The notes beneath the pieces are model-generated. The model was not told the origin of the DNA and did no database searches. It worked only from the letters and a program-made list of their open reading frames with translations. From Armatimonadota bacterium (lineage in GTDB: Bacteria; Armatimonadota; SYMT01), in the NCBI GenBank assembly GCA_020696885.1, contig JAJFMS010000277.1, positions 1 to 5,733 on the forward strand: a DNA stretch of 5,733 bases, given 5' to 3'. Shown here piece after piece: positions 1 through 5,733 of this stretch. How positions within the stretch are numbered: position 1 is the stretch's first letter; each line of letters starts with the position of its first letter. The translations under genes and the position numbers were made by a program.

Positions 1-1178
1 GTCCTACCGATTACCGCGCCGCGCTTGACCCCGCCCCCGGCGAAGAGGCCGGAGTGCACGTGGATGTAATGCTCGCGGCCCTGCCGGGTAGCGCTGATCG
101 GCCCGGGGGTGCGGCCAAACTCGCTCACGGCCACGATCAGGGTCTCGTCCAGGAGGGTCTTCCCCGGGCTGTGCCGCGAGGGGGTGCTTTCCAGATCCCG
201 GATCAGGCTGGACAGCGCCGCATCCAGCTCCCGGATCAGCACCGGGTGGCTCCGGCTCTTCTCTTTGTAGATGTCTCCGTGGTGGTCCCAACCGCCCAGG
301 CTGGCCAGGATGAAGCGGGTCCCCGCCTCGGCGCGGAACAGGTTGCGCGCCAGGATCAGCGAATTGCCGATGCCGCTGTTCCCGTAGCGGGCCTTGTCCG
401 CCTCCGGCAGCGTGAAGATCTCCGCCACGCGCGGGTCGTTCATGATAGACCAGGCGCCGCGGTAGTACTGGTGGTAATCCGTGAAGCTGCGGTCCAGACC
501 CGGCTGCCCCCCGCGGAGCGAGCCATCAAGCTGCTGCAGCCGCTCCCAGCGCCGCCGCATCACGCCCGCCATCCCCTTCTCCGGAGCCAGATCCGGCGGG
601 CGATCGCCTACCGCCAGGTTCAGCGGTCCGTACTCCGCGGAGAGGAATCCCTGGTTGATGAGCCCGGCCTGGTTTCCGGCCATGTTCATGGAGAGGTAGG
701 CCGGGAGGGAGTCGGTGGGCTTCCGGGACTTCGCCAGCTCGTGACACACCACAGCGCCGATGGCGGGGACCTCCCGCGCCAGCGCCTGGTTCAGCGGGTG
801 GCCGGTCTGGATGTAATACTGCGCCCGGCCGTGCACCGCGTCCCACGCCGCGAGCGAGCGGACCACCGTGACCCGATCCATCAGCCGGGAGAGGTTCGGC
901 ATCAGACCGTACGGAAGCTTGAGCTCGCTGCCGCAGGGGCGGATGTCGAAGTAATCCGGAGTCCAGGACCCCTCTTTGGCGTCGAGCGTGTCCACCTGGC
1001 TCATCCCGCCCTCGAGGTTGAGGAAGAGCACCTGCCGCGCCGTGCCCGCCGGCTGGACCTTATCAGCCGCGCGGACCACCCCTGGCCGGAACGCGTCCAG
1101 GAACCCACCGGCAACGGTGACCCCGCCAACACACAGCAGCGCCCGGCGACTGAGGGAGAGGGTGTTTCGATCGCTCAT
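1..1178 (-). CDS. DUF1501 family secreted protein (C-terminus beyond window edge)
   Basis: 392 codons are visible from an ATG at 1178; the frame is still open at the left edge. The start is preceded by a GGGGA purine run about 5 bases upstream. Residues 1-39 form a Tat-like export signal: an SRRALL twin-arginine motif (residues 10-15), a hydrophobic stretch to about residue 28, and a VRA-AD cleavage-like site near 37. The mature part carries DUF1501 (PF07394) signatures in order: a VLFLNLEGGMSQVDTLD-type strand/loop (50-66), PYGLMPNL (89-96), GRAQYYIQTGHP (117-128), LGGWDHHGD (294-302), VSEFGRTP (351-358) and GREHY...LFAGGGVKRGAVIG (368-391). The family resembles the alkaline phosphatase/sulfatase fold. 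The Asp298/His299/His300 and His370 positions suit metal binding, but that role is inference and no substrate is established. Family members are usually somewhat over 400 residues, so only a short tail is probably missing. It lies downstream of the DUF1549/DUF1553 gene in the same direction, the usual partner arrangement. Family assignment is firm; biochemical function is unknown. Confidence 0.93.
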   Translation of the reverse strand, partial: MSDRNTLSLSRRALLCVGGVTVAGGFLDAFRPGVVRAADKVQPAGTARQVLFLNLEGGMSQVDTLDAKEGSWTPDYFDIRPCGSELKLPYGLMPNLSRLMDRVTVVRSLAAWDAVHGRAQYYIQTGHPLNQALAREVPAIGAVVCHELAKSRKPTDSLPAYLSMNMAGNQAGLINQGFLSAEYGPLNLAVGDRPPDLAPEKGMAGVMRRRWERLQQLDGSLRGGQPGLDRSFTDYHQYYRGAWSIMNDPRVAEIFTLPEADKARYGNSGIGNSLILARNLFRAEAGTRFILASLGGWDHHGDIYKEKSRSHPVLIRELDAALSSLIRDLESTPSRHSPGKTLLDETLIVAVSEFGRTPGPISATRQGREHYIHVHSGLFAGGGVKRGAVIGR

Positions 1179-1219
1179 CGTTTTCCCCACGGGAGTCAGG
1201 AAATATGGAGTCGAGAGAC

Positions 1220-1235
1220 GCGGCCGTACGGCCGC
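1220..1235. repeat. 16-bp perfect palindrome in the operon gap
   Basis: GCGGCCGTACGGCCGC is fully self-complementary and can form a 6-bp GC stem with a GTAC loop. It sits inside larger weak inverted repeats: ATGGAGT (1205-1211) faces ACTCCAT (1264-1270), and TGGAGT (1206-1211) faces ACTCCA (1248-1253). No T-run follows on the minus strand, so a standard intrinsic terminator is unlikely. An RNA-processing or stabilising hairpin, a dispersed palindromic repeat or a protein site are all possible. Confidence 0.7.
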
Positions 1236-1244
1236 ACCGCGACC

Positions 1245-1276
1245 AATACTCCACTACTCCAACACTCCATTACTCC
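1245..1276 (-). repeat. Four-copy 8-bp tandem repeat GGAGTNNT
   Basis: Read on the minus strand, the units are GGAGTAAT, GGAGTGTT, GGAGTAGT and GGAGTATT, followed by a further GG. Five leading bases and the final T are invariant; only positions 6 and 7 vary. The array starts 4 bases after the DUF1549/DUF1553 stop codon. It is non-coding and lies within the presumed operon message. Each unit is also a Shine-Dalgarno-like GGAG. Confidence 0.8.
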
Positions 1277-1280
1277 TCTA

Positions 1281-3155
1281 TCAATAGTTGAATACAAAGT
1301 CCAGCTTGTTCAGCAGCGCCCACTGCAGGTCCTCGGCGCCCTGCCGGCGGTCTTCTTCCAGCCATCCCAGGGCGACCTGCTTCTCCGCGGGCAGCGGCGG
1401 GCGCGAGAGGGTAGCCAGGTAGAGCTGCTCCACGATCCCGGCATTGGGGAGGTCGGAGGAGACCAACTGCGCCACGCGGCCTCCGCCCTCCGCCTTGACC
1501 CGCCGGTTCACGAACGGACTGTTCATCAGCATCATCGCCTGGAGGACGGAGCCGCCCGGCTGCCGATCGGTCTGCTCCCGGTTGGCCTGCCCGAAGGTGC
1601 GGAGGAACGCTTTGGCTTCGCCGTCGTTGACCTCTTCCGGGGTGGGCGCCTGGGTCCAGTAACGCAGCGGCGGCAGTTCCGTGCCGTAGACCATGTCCCG
1701 CTGCTTGTAGTTGCCGAAGACCTGCGTCGCCTCGGAGATGGCGTCATGCGCCTGCTCGGCAGTGAGCCGCCGCACGTAGTGGCGGGCGAAGAACGGCGTG
1801 TACCGGTCCTTCCAATCGCCGTTGAACCGGGAGGAGAGCTGGTAGGCGTTCGAGCGGGTGATCGTGCGCATCAGCTTCTTGAGGCTGTATCCCTGCGCCG
1901 CGAAGTCCGCGCCCAGCGCCTGGAGAAGCTCCGGGTTGGTGGGCTGGACCGTCCACGGGTTGGGCAGCGGCTTCCCCGGGTCCTGCCGGGCCAGGTCGAA
2001 GGAGTCGACCGGATCCACGATCCCCAGCCCGAAGAACTCCTTCCAGAAGAGGTTAACGGTAGCACGCGCGAACTGCGGGTGGCTGGTGAGCAGCCGCGCG
2101 AACTGCGGCCGCAGCGGCTTCGCGGGGTCCGCCTTCTGCCCGGTGAGAAGGAACGTGGGGCGGACCGGCGTGCCCCGGCGCTGGAGCCGTACGGAACTGG
2201 GCGCGTTGGCGTCGTAGCCCGTTCCGTCCTCGGTGATGGTGAACCGGTCCTGGAACGGCACGATCCGGACCCGCGTCTTGCCGAAGAACGCCGCCATTGC
2301 CCAGAAGTCGGACCGCTGCTTCGGCACGAGGTCCAGGTTGACCTTCTCCAGGAACCCCTTGCCACCATGGCAGGAGATGCACTGGTAGTTCACCCCCAGG
2401 AAGATCCGGGAGGTCTGGACCGCGATCTCGTCGGCGGTGTCCTCGTACCGGTCCGAATACATCGTGTCGCCGGCCACGTGCCAGCGCGCGAGAAAGCCGG
2501 CCGGGCCGGCGTCGGGCATCCAGACGCTGTTCGGCGCCGAGGCCGTGAGCAGCTCGGTCACGAACCGGTGGTACGGCTTGTCCGCCCGCAGCGACTCCCG
2601 GATCCACTGATCGAAGTGCTTGGTGGTAGGGTTGCCGATCCGGTTCGCGCAGTTGCGGATCAGGTCACCGTACCAGTAGCTCCAGTGATCCACCCACGCG
2701 GGGCTGTTCAGCAGCTCGTCGATCAGGCGGTCACGCTTGTTCGGCGCACGGTCGTCGATGAACGCCTGGAGCCGCTCCGGGGTGGGGATCCGACCGGTCA
2801 GGTCCAGGTGCACCCGCCGGCAGAACTCGTAGTCGCCGGAAAGGGACGCGTGCGGCACGCCGTGCTTCGCCATCGCCCCGAACAGGTGTGTGTCGATCAG
2901 GTTCCGGCGGACCACCTTACCACCGGACGCCTCCACGCGGGGGAGACGCGAGGCCACCTCCCGTGTGAGCGTGCTCACCTTCCGATCCGGCCGGACCACG
3001 CGGAGCTTTTCGGGGGCGTGCTCTTTCGCCACCGCGGCGGGCAGCTTCGGGTACGGTCGGGCTTCCGGCTGGCCCGCGGCCGACCACGCCAGCGCCCCCG
3101 CCAGCAGCCCTGCGCCGGAGCGCTTTCCTAATTTCCAATCCGGCGGCCGACTCAT
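1281..3155 (-). CDS. DUF1549/DUF1553 (PSCyt2-PSD1) planctomycete cytochrome-like protein
   Basis: 624 codons from the ATG at 3155, ending in TGA at 1281-1283. A GTG directly in front (3158) would add one residue. The GGAGAG ribosome site at 3163-3168 serves either, and ATG is preferred. Residues 1-31 look like a Sec signal (basic WKLGKR, then a small-residue hydrophobic run). The PSCyt2/DUF1549 domain spans about 83-290, with FCRRVHLDLTGRIPTPERL, a WVDHWSYWYGDLIR helix and a single CISCH motif at 259-263, the position where the family has its CxxCH. The PSD1/DUF1553 domain spans about 350-600: FWKEFFGLGIVDPVDSFD, NPELLQALGADFA, RRLTAEQAHDAI, LMNSPFVNRR and LATLSRPPLPAEK, ending at FVFNY. At 624 residues it is compact: no N-terminal PSCyt1 cytochrome or LamG-like domain, which many relatives carry, is visible. 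Haem attachment is suggested by the motif but unproven. It starts 18 bases after the NHL stop and precedes the DUF1501 gene, so co-expression is likely. Confidence 0.93.
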   Translation of the reverse strand: MSRPPDWKLGKRSGAGLLAGALAWSAAGQPEARPYPKLPAAVAKEHAPEKLRVVRPDRKVSTLTREVASRLPRVEASGGKVVRRNLIDTHLFGAMAKHGVPHASLSGDYEFCRRVHLDLTGRIPTPERLQAFIDDRAPNKRDRLIDELLNSPAWVDHWSYWYGDLIRNCANRIGNPTTKHFDQWIRESLRADKPYHRFVTELLTASAPNSVWMPDAGPAGFLARWHVAGDTMYSDRYEDTADEIAVQTSRIFLGVNYQCISCHGGKGFLEKVNLDLVPKQRSDFWAMAAFFGKTRVRIVPFQDRFTITEDGTGYDANAPSSVRLQRRGTPVRPTFLLTGQKADPAKPLRPQFARLLTSHPQFARATVNLFWKEFFGLGIVDPVDSFDLARQDPGKPLPNPWTVQPTNPELLQALGADFAAQGYSLKKLMRTITRSNAYQLSSRFNGDWKDRYTPFFARHYVRRLTAEQAHDAISEATQVFGNYKQRDMVYGTELPPLRYWTQAPTPEEVNDGEAKAFLRTFGQANREQTDRQPGGSVLQAMMLMNSPFVNRRVKAEGGGRVAQLVSSDLPNAGIVEQLYLATLSRPPLPAEKQVALGWLEEDRRQGAEDLQWALLNKLDFVFNY

Positions 3156-3162
3156 CACTGCT

Positions 3163-3168
3163 CTCTCC
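3163..3168 (-). promoter_or_regulatory. Ribosome binding site of the DUF1549/DUF1553 gene
   Basis: GGAGAG on the minus strand lies in the short gap after the NHL stop codon. It is 7 bases before the ATG at 3155 and 4 bases before the adjoining GTG at 3158. Its position directly behind the preceding gene fits translation within a common message. Confidence 0.6.
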
Positions 3169-3173
3169 GCCCT

Positions 3174-4277
3174 TCATCGCGCGGCATCATCCCCCCAGAC
3201 GGTCACGATGGTCCCACCCGGGGTGATCTGTCGGACCCGGTGGTTGGCGCGGTCCGCCAGGTAGATACCGCCATCCGGTCCAAGAGCCAGCTTCTGGGGA
3301 CTGCTCAGCGCGGCTTCTACCGCTTTGCCGCCGTCGCCCCGGAAGCCGCGCTCACCGGTCCCCGCCAGGGTGTTGATCACCCCCTGGGAGACCCCCCGTA
3401 CCCGCTGGTTTCCGCTATCCGAAATCACCAGGTCGCCCAGCGGCCACAGGTCGATGTCCATCGGGGCGAAGAGCCGCGCCTTCTCCGCCGGTCCGCCGTC
3501 ACCGCCATATCCCGCACCGGCCGTGCCGGAGCCCGGACCGAAGCCGGCGATCGTCTCGATGACGCCGCTGACGGAGACGCGGCGGATGCGGTTATTGCCC
3601 GCCTCGCTGATGTAGACGCTGCCGTCCCGCGCCACGGCCACCGCGGTCGGCAGGCTCAGCTGCGCCCGCGCGGCCGGCCCTCCATCCCCCGCGAGGCCCG
3701 GCTCCGTGCCGGCGAACGTGCTGATCGTCCCGCTGGGAGCCACGCGTCGGACCACGTGGTTATACGTGTCCGCAATGTAGAGGGTGCCCGCGGTGTCCAG
3801 GGCGATGCCCTGCGGATTGTTGAGGGAAGCCGCCCTTGCAGGCCCCCCGTCCCCGCGGTAGCCGTCCCGGCCGTTGCCCGCGATCGTGGTGATGATGCCG
3901 TTCCGGTCGATCCGGCGGATGCGGTGGTTGTAGGTATCCGCCACAAGCAGGTTGCCGCCGGCGTCCACGGCGAGGTCGTGCGGCGCGAAGAGGCGCGCCG
4001 TCGCGGCCGGTCCGCCGTCCCCCGAAAAGCCGCCCTCGCCCGTCCCGGCGACCCGTGTCAGCACGCCGCTGCCGCTCAGCTTCAGCACCGAGTGGGACGC
4101 CAGATCCGAAACGAACAGGGTGCCCTGGGCGTCCAGCGCCAGACCGCTCGGCTGATTGAGCGCCGGACCGGCGGCTCCACGGACGGGGGCAGCCGCTGGC
4201 CCCTGATTGGCGGAGACCAACCCTGCGGCCAGGACCATGCCGCACCCCGCCGCGATCCTTCGGATTCCTGCTCGCAT
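3174..4277 (-). CDS. Secreted six-repeat NHL beta-propeller protein
   Basis: 367 codons from the ATG at 4277 to a TGA at 3174-3176. An upstream in-frame GTG (4313) would add 12 residues, but it has no ribosome site and would bury the signal peptide. The ATG has GGGGAG/GAGGG just upstream. Residues 1-24 are a Sec signal (RAGIRR, then a hydrophobic core to about 21, SAN-Q cleavage-like). Six NHL-type repeats follow, starting near 42, 98, 154, 209, 271 and 326. Each reads roughly P-x-x-[LIV]-A-[LV]-D...L-[FYL]-[VI]-[AS]-D-x-x-[NS]-H/N-x-[VI]-R-x-[IV]...G...T-[IF]-A-G. Between them are five linkers with a GDGGPA-like core (87-91, 143-147, 198-202, 260-264, 314-317). The period is 55-56 residues; repeat 4 is longer because of a GPGSGTAGAGYGG insert. 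Six repeats predict a closed six-bladed propeller, a scaffold that usually binds protein or glycan. No enzymatic residues are evident. It is the first gene of the minus-strand unit and is closely followed by the DUF1549/DUF1553 gene. Confidence 0.9.
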   Translation of the reverse strand: MRAGIRRIAAGCGMVLAAGLVSANQGPAAAPVRGAAGPALNQPSGLALDAQGTLFVSDLASHSVLKLSGSGVLTRVAGTGEGGFSGDGGPAATARLFAPHDLAVDAGGNLLVADTYNHRIRRIDRNGIITTIAGNGRDGYRGDGGPARAASLNNPQGIALDTAGTLYIADTYNHVVRRVAPSGTISTFAGTEPGLAGDGGPAARAQLSLPTAVAVARDGSVYISEAGNNRIRRVSVSGVIETIAGFGPGSGTAGAGYGGDGGPAEKARLFAPMDIDLWPLGDLVISDSGNQRVRGVSQGVINTLAGTGERGFRGDGGKAVEAALSSPQKLALGPDGGIYLADRANHRVRQITPGGTIVTVWGDDAAR

Positions 4278-4281
4278 TCCG

Positions 4282-4293
4282 CCCTCGCTCCCC
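4282..4293 (-). promoter_or_regulatory. Ribosome binding site deciding the NHL start
   Basis: On the minus strand GGGGAG (4288-4293) and GAGGG (4282-4286) precede the ATG at 4277 by 10 and 4 bases. The alternative GTG at 4313 has no purine-rich element upstream. This supports the shorter protein, which then begins with a proper signal peptide. Confidence 0.55.
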
Positions 4294-4369
4294 GGAACCC
4301 CGGGCTTCCGCACCGAGATTAGAATACCGGATCCATTCCCCGCTTCCCTCTGCCGTTCAGGCGAAAAGG

Positions 4370-4382
4370 TATTTAGTAAATA
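4370..4382. promoter_or_regulatory. 13-bp dyad TATTTAGTAAATA, candidate operator
   Basis: Two 6-base arms (TATTTA and TAAATA) are exactly complementary around a central G. The dyad lies midway between two divergent starts, 75 bases before the GH51 ATG and 92 bases beyond the NHL ATG. Symmetry and position fit a dimeric repressor or activator site. The regulator is unknown, and a short AT-rich dyad can arise by chance. Confidence 0.35.
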
Positions 4383-4457
4383 GTCGTTACAAATAAAAGG
4401 AGTCGAGTCTCACCGCATCGAATGCTGTAGAAGAGCAAGGGAAAGGCATCGGATTTT

Positions 4458-5733
4458 ATGTTGAAGACCCACGCACCCCGCACGGCTGGATTAGCGCTCT
4501 CGACAGTACTCGCCGCGCTGGCGATGGCCGCACCGCACGCCACCGGAGCGCCGGAAGCCGCCTCGGCCCGCCTCACCGTGGACCTGGGCCAGCAGGGCGC
4601 CGCCGTCAGCCCGCTGCTTTACGGCATCTTCTTCGAAGAGATCAACCGCGCCGGAGACGGGGGCATCTACGCGGAGATGGTGCAGAACCGCTCCTTCGAG
4701 GACGCCGACTTCCCGCTGGCGTGGTCTCTGGTCAAAGAGTCCGGCACCGAAGGGGCCGTGACGCTGGACAAGAGCCTCGCGCTCAACTCGCAGAACCCCA
4801 CCAGCCTCCGGTTGGACATCACCCGCGCCGGCGGACGCGTGGGCGTGGCGAGCTACGGCTTCCGCGGCGTGCCCCAACTCCCCCGGGACCGGCCCGCGGA
4901 GTGGCGCCCGAGGTTCGAGAAGGCGACCGGCGGCATCGCGGTGGAAGCAGGCAAGAAGTACGACCTCTCGCTGTATGCGCGAACAGCCGGGTTCTCGGGC
5001 CCCCTGACGGTGACGCTCGAGCGGGAAGACGGCACGCTCCTCGCCAGCAAGAGCGTGAAGGGCCTCGGCGCGGAGTGGTCCCAGAAGAAGGTCACGCTGA
5101 CCCCGAGCGCCACGGAGGCCTCGGCTCGGCTGGTGATTTCCGCGAAGCAGACCGGCCAGGTATGGCTGGATATGGTATCGCTCTTCCCACAAGACACGTT
5201 CAAGCGCCGCACCAACGGCCTTCGTGCGGACCTGATGCAGATGATCGCGCAACTGCACCCCGGGTTCGTGCGGTTCCCCGGCGGCTGCTTCGTGGAAGGC
5301 GATCAGATCAGCAACGCGTTCCGATGGAAGGAGACCGTCGGCGACATCGCCACCCGGCCCGGTCACTGGAACCTCTGGGGCTACCGCTCCACGGACGGCC
5401 TGGGTTACCACGAATACCTCCAGATGTGCGAGGACCTGGGAGCGGAGCCGCTCTTCGTGGTGAACTGCGGCATGTCGCACCAGGCCGGGCGGCTGAACGG
5501 CTACGCCGTGCCGATGCCGCGGATGGGCGAGTACGTGCAGGACGCCCTGGACGCCGTGGAGTATGCTAACGGCCCGATCACCAGCAAGTGGGGTGCTCTC
5601 CGCGCCCGGGCGGGCCATCCGAAGCCGTTTAACTTGAAGCTCCTCCAGATCGGGAACGAGAACGGCGGACCGGATTACAACGCGCGGTACGCGCTGTTCC
5701 ACGACGCGCTGAAGAAGCAGTATCCGGAGGTGC
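4458..5733 (+). CDS. GH51 alpha-L-arabinofuranosidase, secreted (3' end beyond window)
   Basis: 425 codons from the ATG at 4458; the frame is open at the right edge. It is expected to release terminal alpha-L-arabinofuranosyl residues from arabinan, arabinoxylan or similar plant polymers by a retaining mechanism. Residues 1-30 are a Sec signal (basic start, hydrophobic core 10-25). Next comes the family entry motif YGIFFEEINRAGDGGIYAE (55-73) and QNRSFED (76-82). A beta-rich, CBM4_9-like region spans about 85-240, as in plant- and Bacteroidota-type GH51 enzymes. The catalytic barrel begins near 250 and contains FVRFPGGCFVEGD (270-282), RPGHWNLWGYRSTDGLGYHEY (300-320), CEDLGAEPLFVVNCGMS (324-340) and EYVQDALDAVEYANGP (358-373). 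LLQIGNENGG (395-404) holds the predicted acid/base Glu401. The nucleophile Glu lies downstream of the window. No well-placed Shine-Dalgarno is seen: the nearest, AAAGG, ends 11 bases before the ATG. It is transcribed divergently from the NHL gene. Confidence 0.94.
   Translation, partial: MLKTHAPRTAGLALSTVLAALAMAAPHATGAPEAASARLTVDLGQQGAAVSPLLYGIFFEEINRAGDGGIYAEMVQNRSFEDADFPLAWSLVKESGTEGAVTLDKSLALNSQNPTSLRLDITRAGGRVGVASYGFRGVPQLPRDRPAEWRPRFEKATGGIAVEAGKKYDLSLYARTAGFSGPLTVTLEREDGTLLASKSVKGLGAEWSQKKVTLTPSATEASARLVISAKQTGQVWLDMVSLFPQDTFKRRTNGLRADLMQMIAQLHPGFVRFPGGCFVEGDQISNAFRWKETVGDIATRPGHWNLWGYRSTDGLGYHEYLQMCEDLGAEPLFVVNCGMSHQAGRLNGYAVPMPRMGEYVQDALDAVEYANGPITSKWGALRARAGHPKPFNLKLLQIGNENGGPDYNARYALFHDALKKQYPEV

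Larger units (their letters stand above)
4278..4457. promoter_or_regulatory. Divergent intergenic region with AT-rich core
   Basis: These 180 bases separate the starts of the NHL gene (minus) and the GH51 gene (plus), so they must hold the promoters of both units. The segment 4364-4396 is markedly AT-rich against a GC-rich background. It contains a 13-bp dyad TATTTA-G-TAAATA (4370-4382) and an overlapping GTAA-N7-TTAC (4376-4390). A GCAT-CGA-ATGC inverted repeat lies at 4415-4425, and GCATCG recurs at 4446-4451. I could not find a convincing paired -35/-10 for either direction, so no promoter coordinates are claimed. Location and composition support a regulatory role; a specific regulator cannot be named. 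Confidence 0.6.

Noticed and set aside
1220..1235. Palindrome as an intrinsic transcription terminator
   Set aside because: The GC hairpin is not followed by a T-run on either strand, and the same-direction DUF1501 gene starts 42 bases later.
1063..1254. Small minus-strand open frame (63 codons) across the start of the DUF1501 gene
   Set aside because: It overlaps the DUF1501 coding start in another frame, its start falls inside the GGAGT repeat tract, and the product resembles nothing known.
1245..1276. CRISPR-like array
   Set aside because: The units are 8 bp and contiguous, with no spacers; it is a simple tandem repeat.
54..3131. Plus-strand open frame of 1025 codons opposite the DUF1501 and DUF1549/DUF1553 genes
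   Set aside because: It lies in the antisense frame where codon position 1 faces position 3 of the real genes. Stops there need sense TTA, CTA or TCA codons, which are rare in GC-rich DNA. The product is Arg/Val/Pro/His-rich with no recognisable domain, while the minus-strand proteins match known families throughout.
4278..4313. GTG at 4313 as the NHL start, possibly leaderless behind a TATTCT/TCTAAT-like -10
   Set aside because: No ribosome site and no matching -35 at 16-18 bases. It would place 12 non-hydrophobic residues before a signal peptide that already starts correctly at the ATG at 4277.
3240..4322. Plus-strand open frame of 360 codons opposite the NHL gene
   Set aside because: Same aligned antisense frame effect. 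The low-complexity Arg/Ala/Val-rich product has no domain, whereas the opposite strand encodes clear NHL repeats.
4491..5702. Minus-strand open frame of 403 codons opposite the GH51 gene
   Set aside because: Aligned antisense shadow of a clear GH51 coding sequence; no recognisable protein features.

Overview
The window is GC-rich and densely coding. It holds four protein genes, two of them cut by the window edges. The combination of a DUF1501 protein, a PSCyt2/PSD1 (DUF1549/DUF1553) protein with a single CxxCH motif, and a GDGGPA-type NHL propeller is typical of Planctomycetota and is also found in Verrucomicrobiota, Acidobacteriota and Armatimonadota. I assign the DNA to that group of free-living, polysaccharide-degrading bacteria. 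The sequence alone does not fix the phylum.

Layout: on the minus strand, read from about 4277 down to 1, are three genes. First is a secreted six-repeat NHL beta-propeller protein (3174-4277). About 18 bases later comes a DUF1549/DUF1553 'planctomycete cytochrome-like' protein (1281-3155). After a 102-base gap comes a Tat-exported DUF1501 protein (3-1178, C-terminus beyond the left edge). They look like one operon. The 102-base gap contains a four-copy 8-bp tandem repeat and a 16-bp perfect palindrome, flanked by short inverted repeats. On the plus strand, a secreted family-51 glycoside hydrolase (alpha-L-arabinofuranosidase type) starts at 4458 and runs off the right edge. It includes the acid/base Glu but stops before the nucleophile region.

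The two transcription units diverge from a 180-base intergenic region (4278-4457). Its centre is strikingly AT-rich and carries a 13-bp dyad.

All four products carry export signals (one Tat-like, three Sec-like), so this is a cell-envelope or extracellular locus. A plausible reading is that the arabinofuranosidase trims arabinose-containing plant polysaccharide outside the cytoplasm. The NHL/DUF1549/DUF1501 set is a surface or periplasmic system of unknown biochemical role. The functional link between the two units is inferred only from their shared promoter region. I see no RNA genes, CRISPR arrays or insertion sequences. The most unusual non-coding structure is the repeat/palindrome element at 1192-1276, with a possible shortened relative at 4391-4416.
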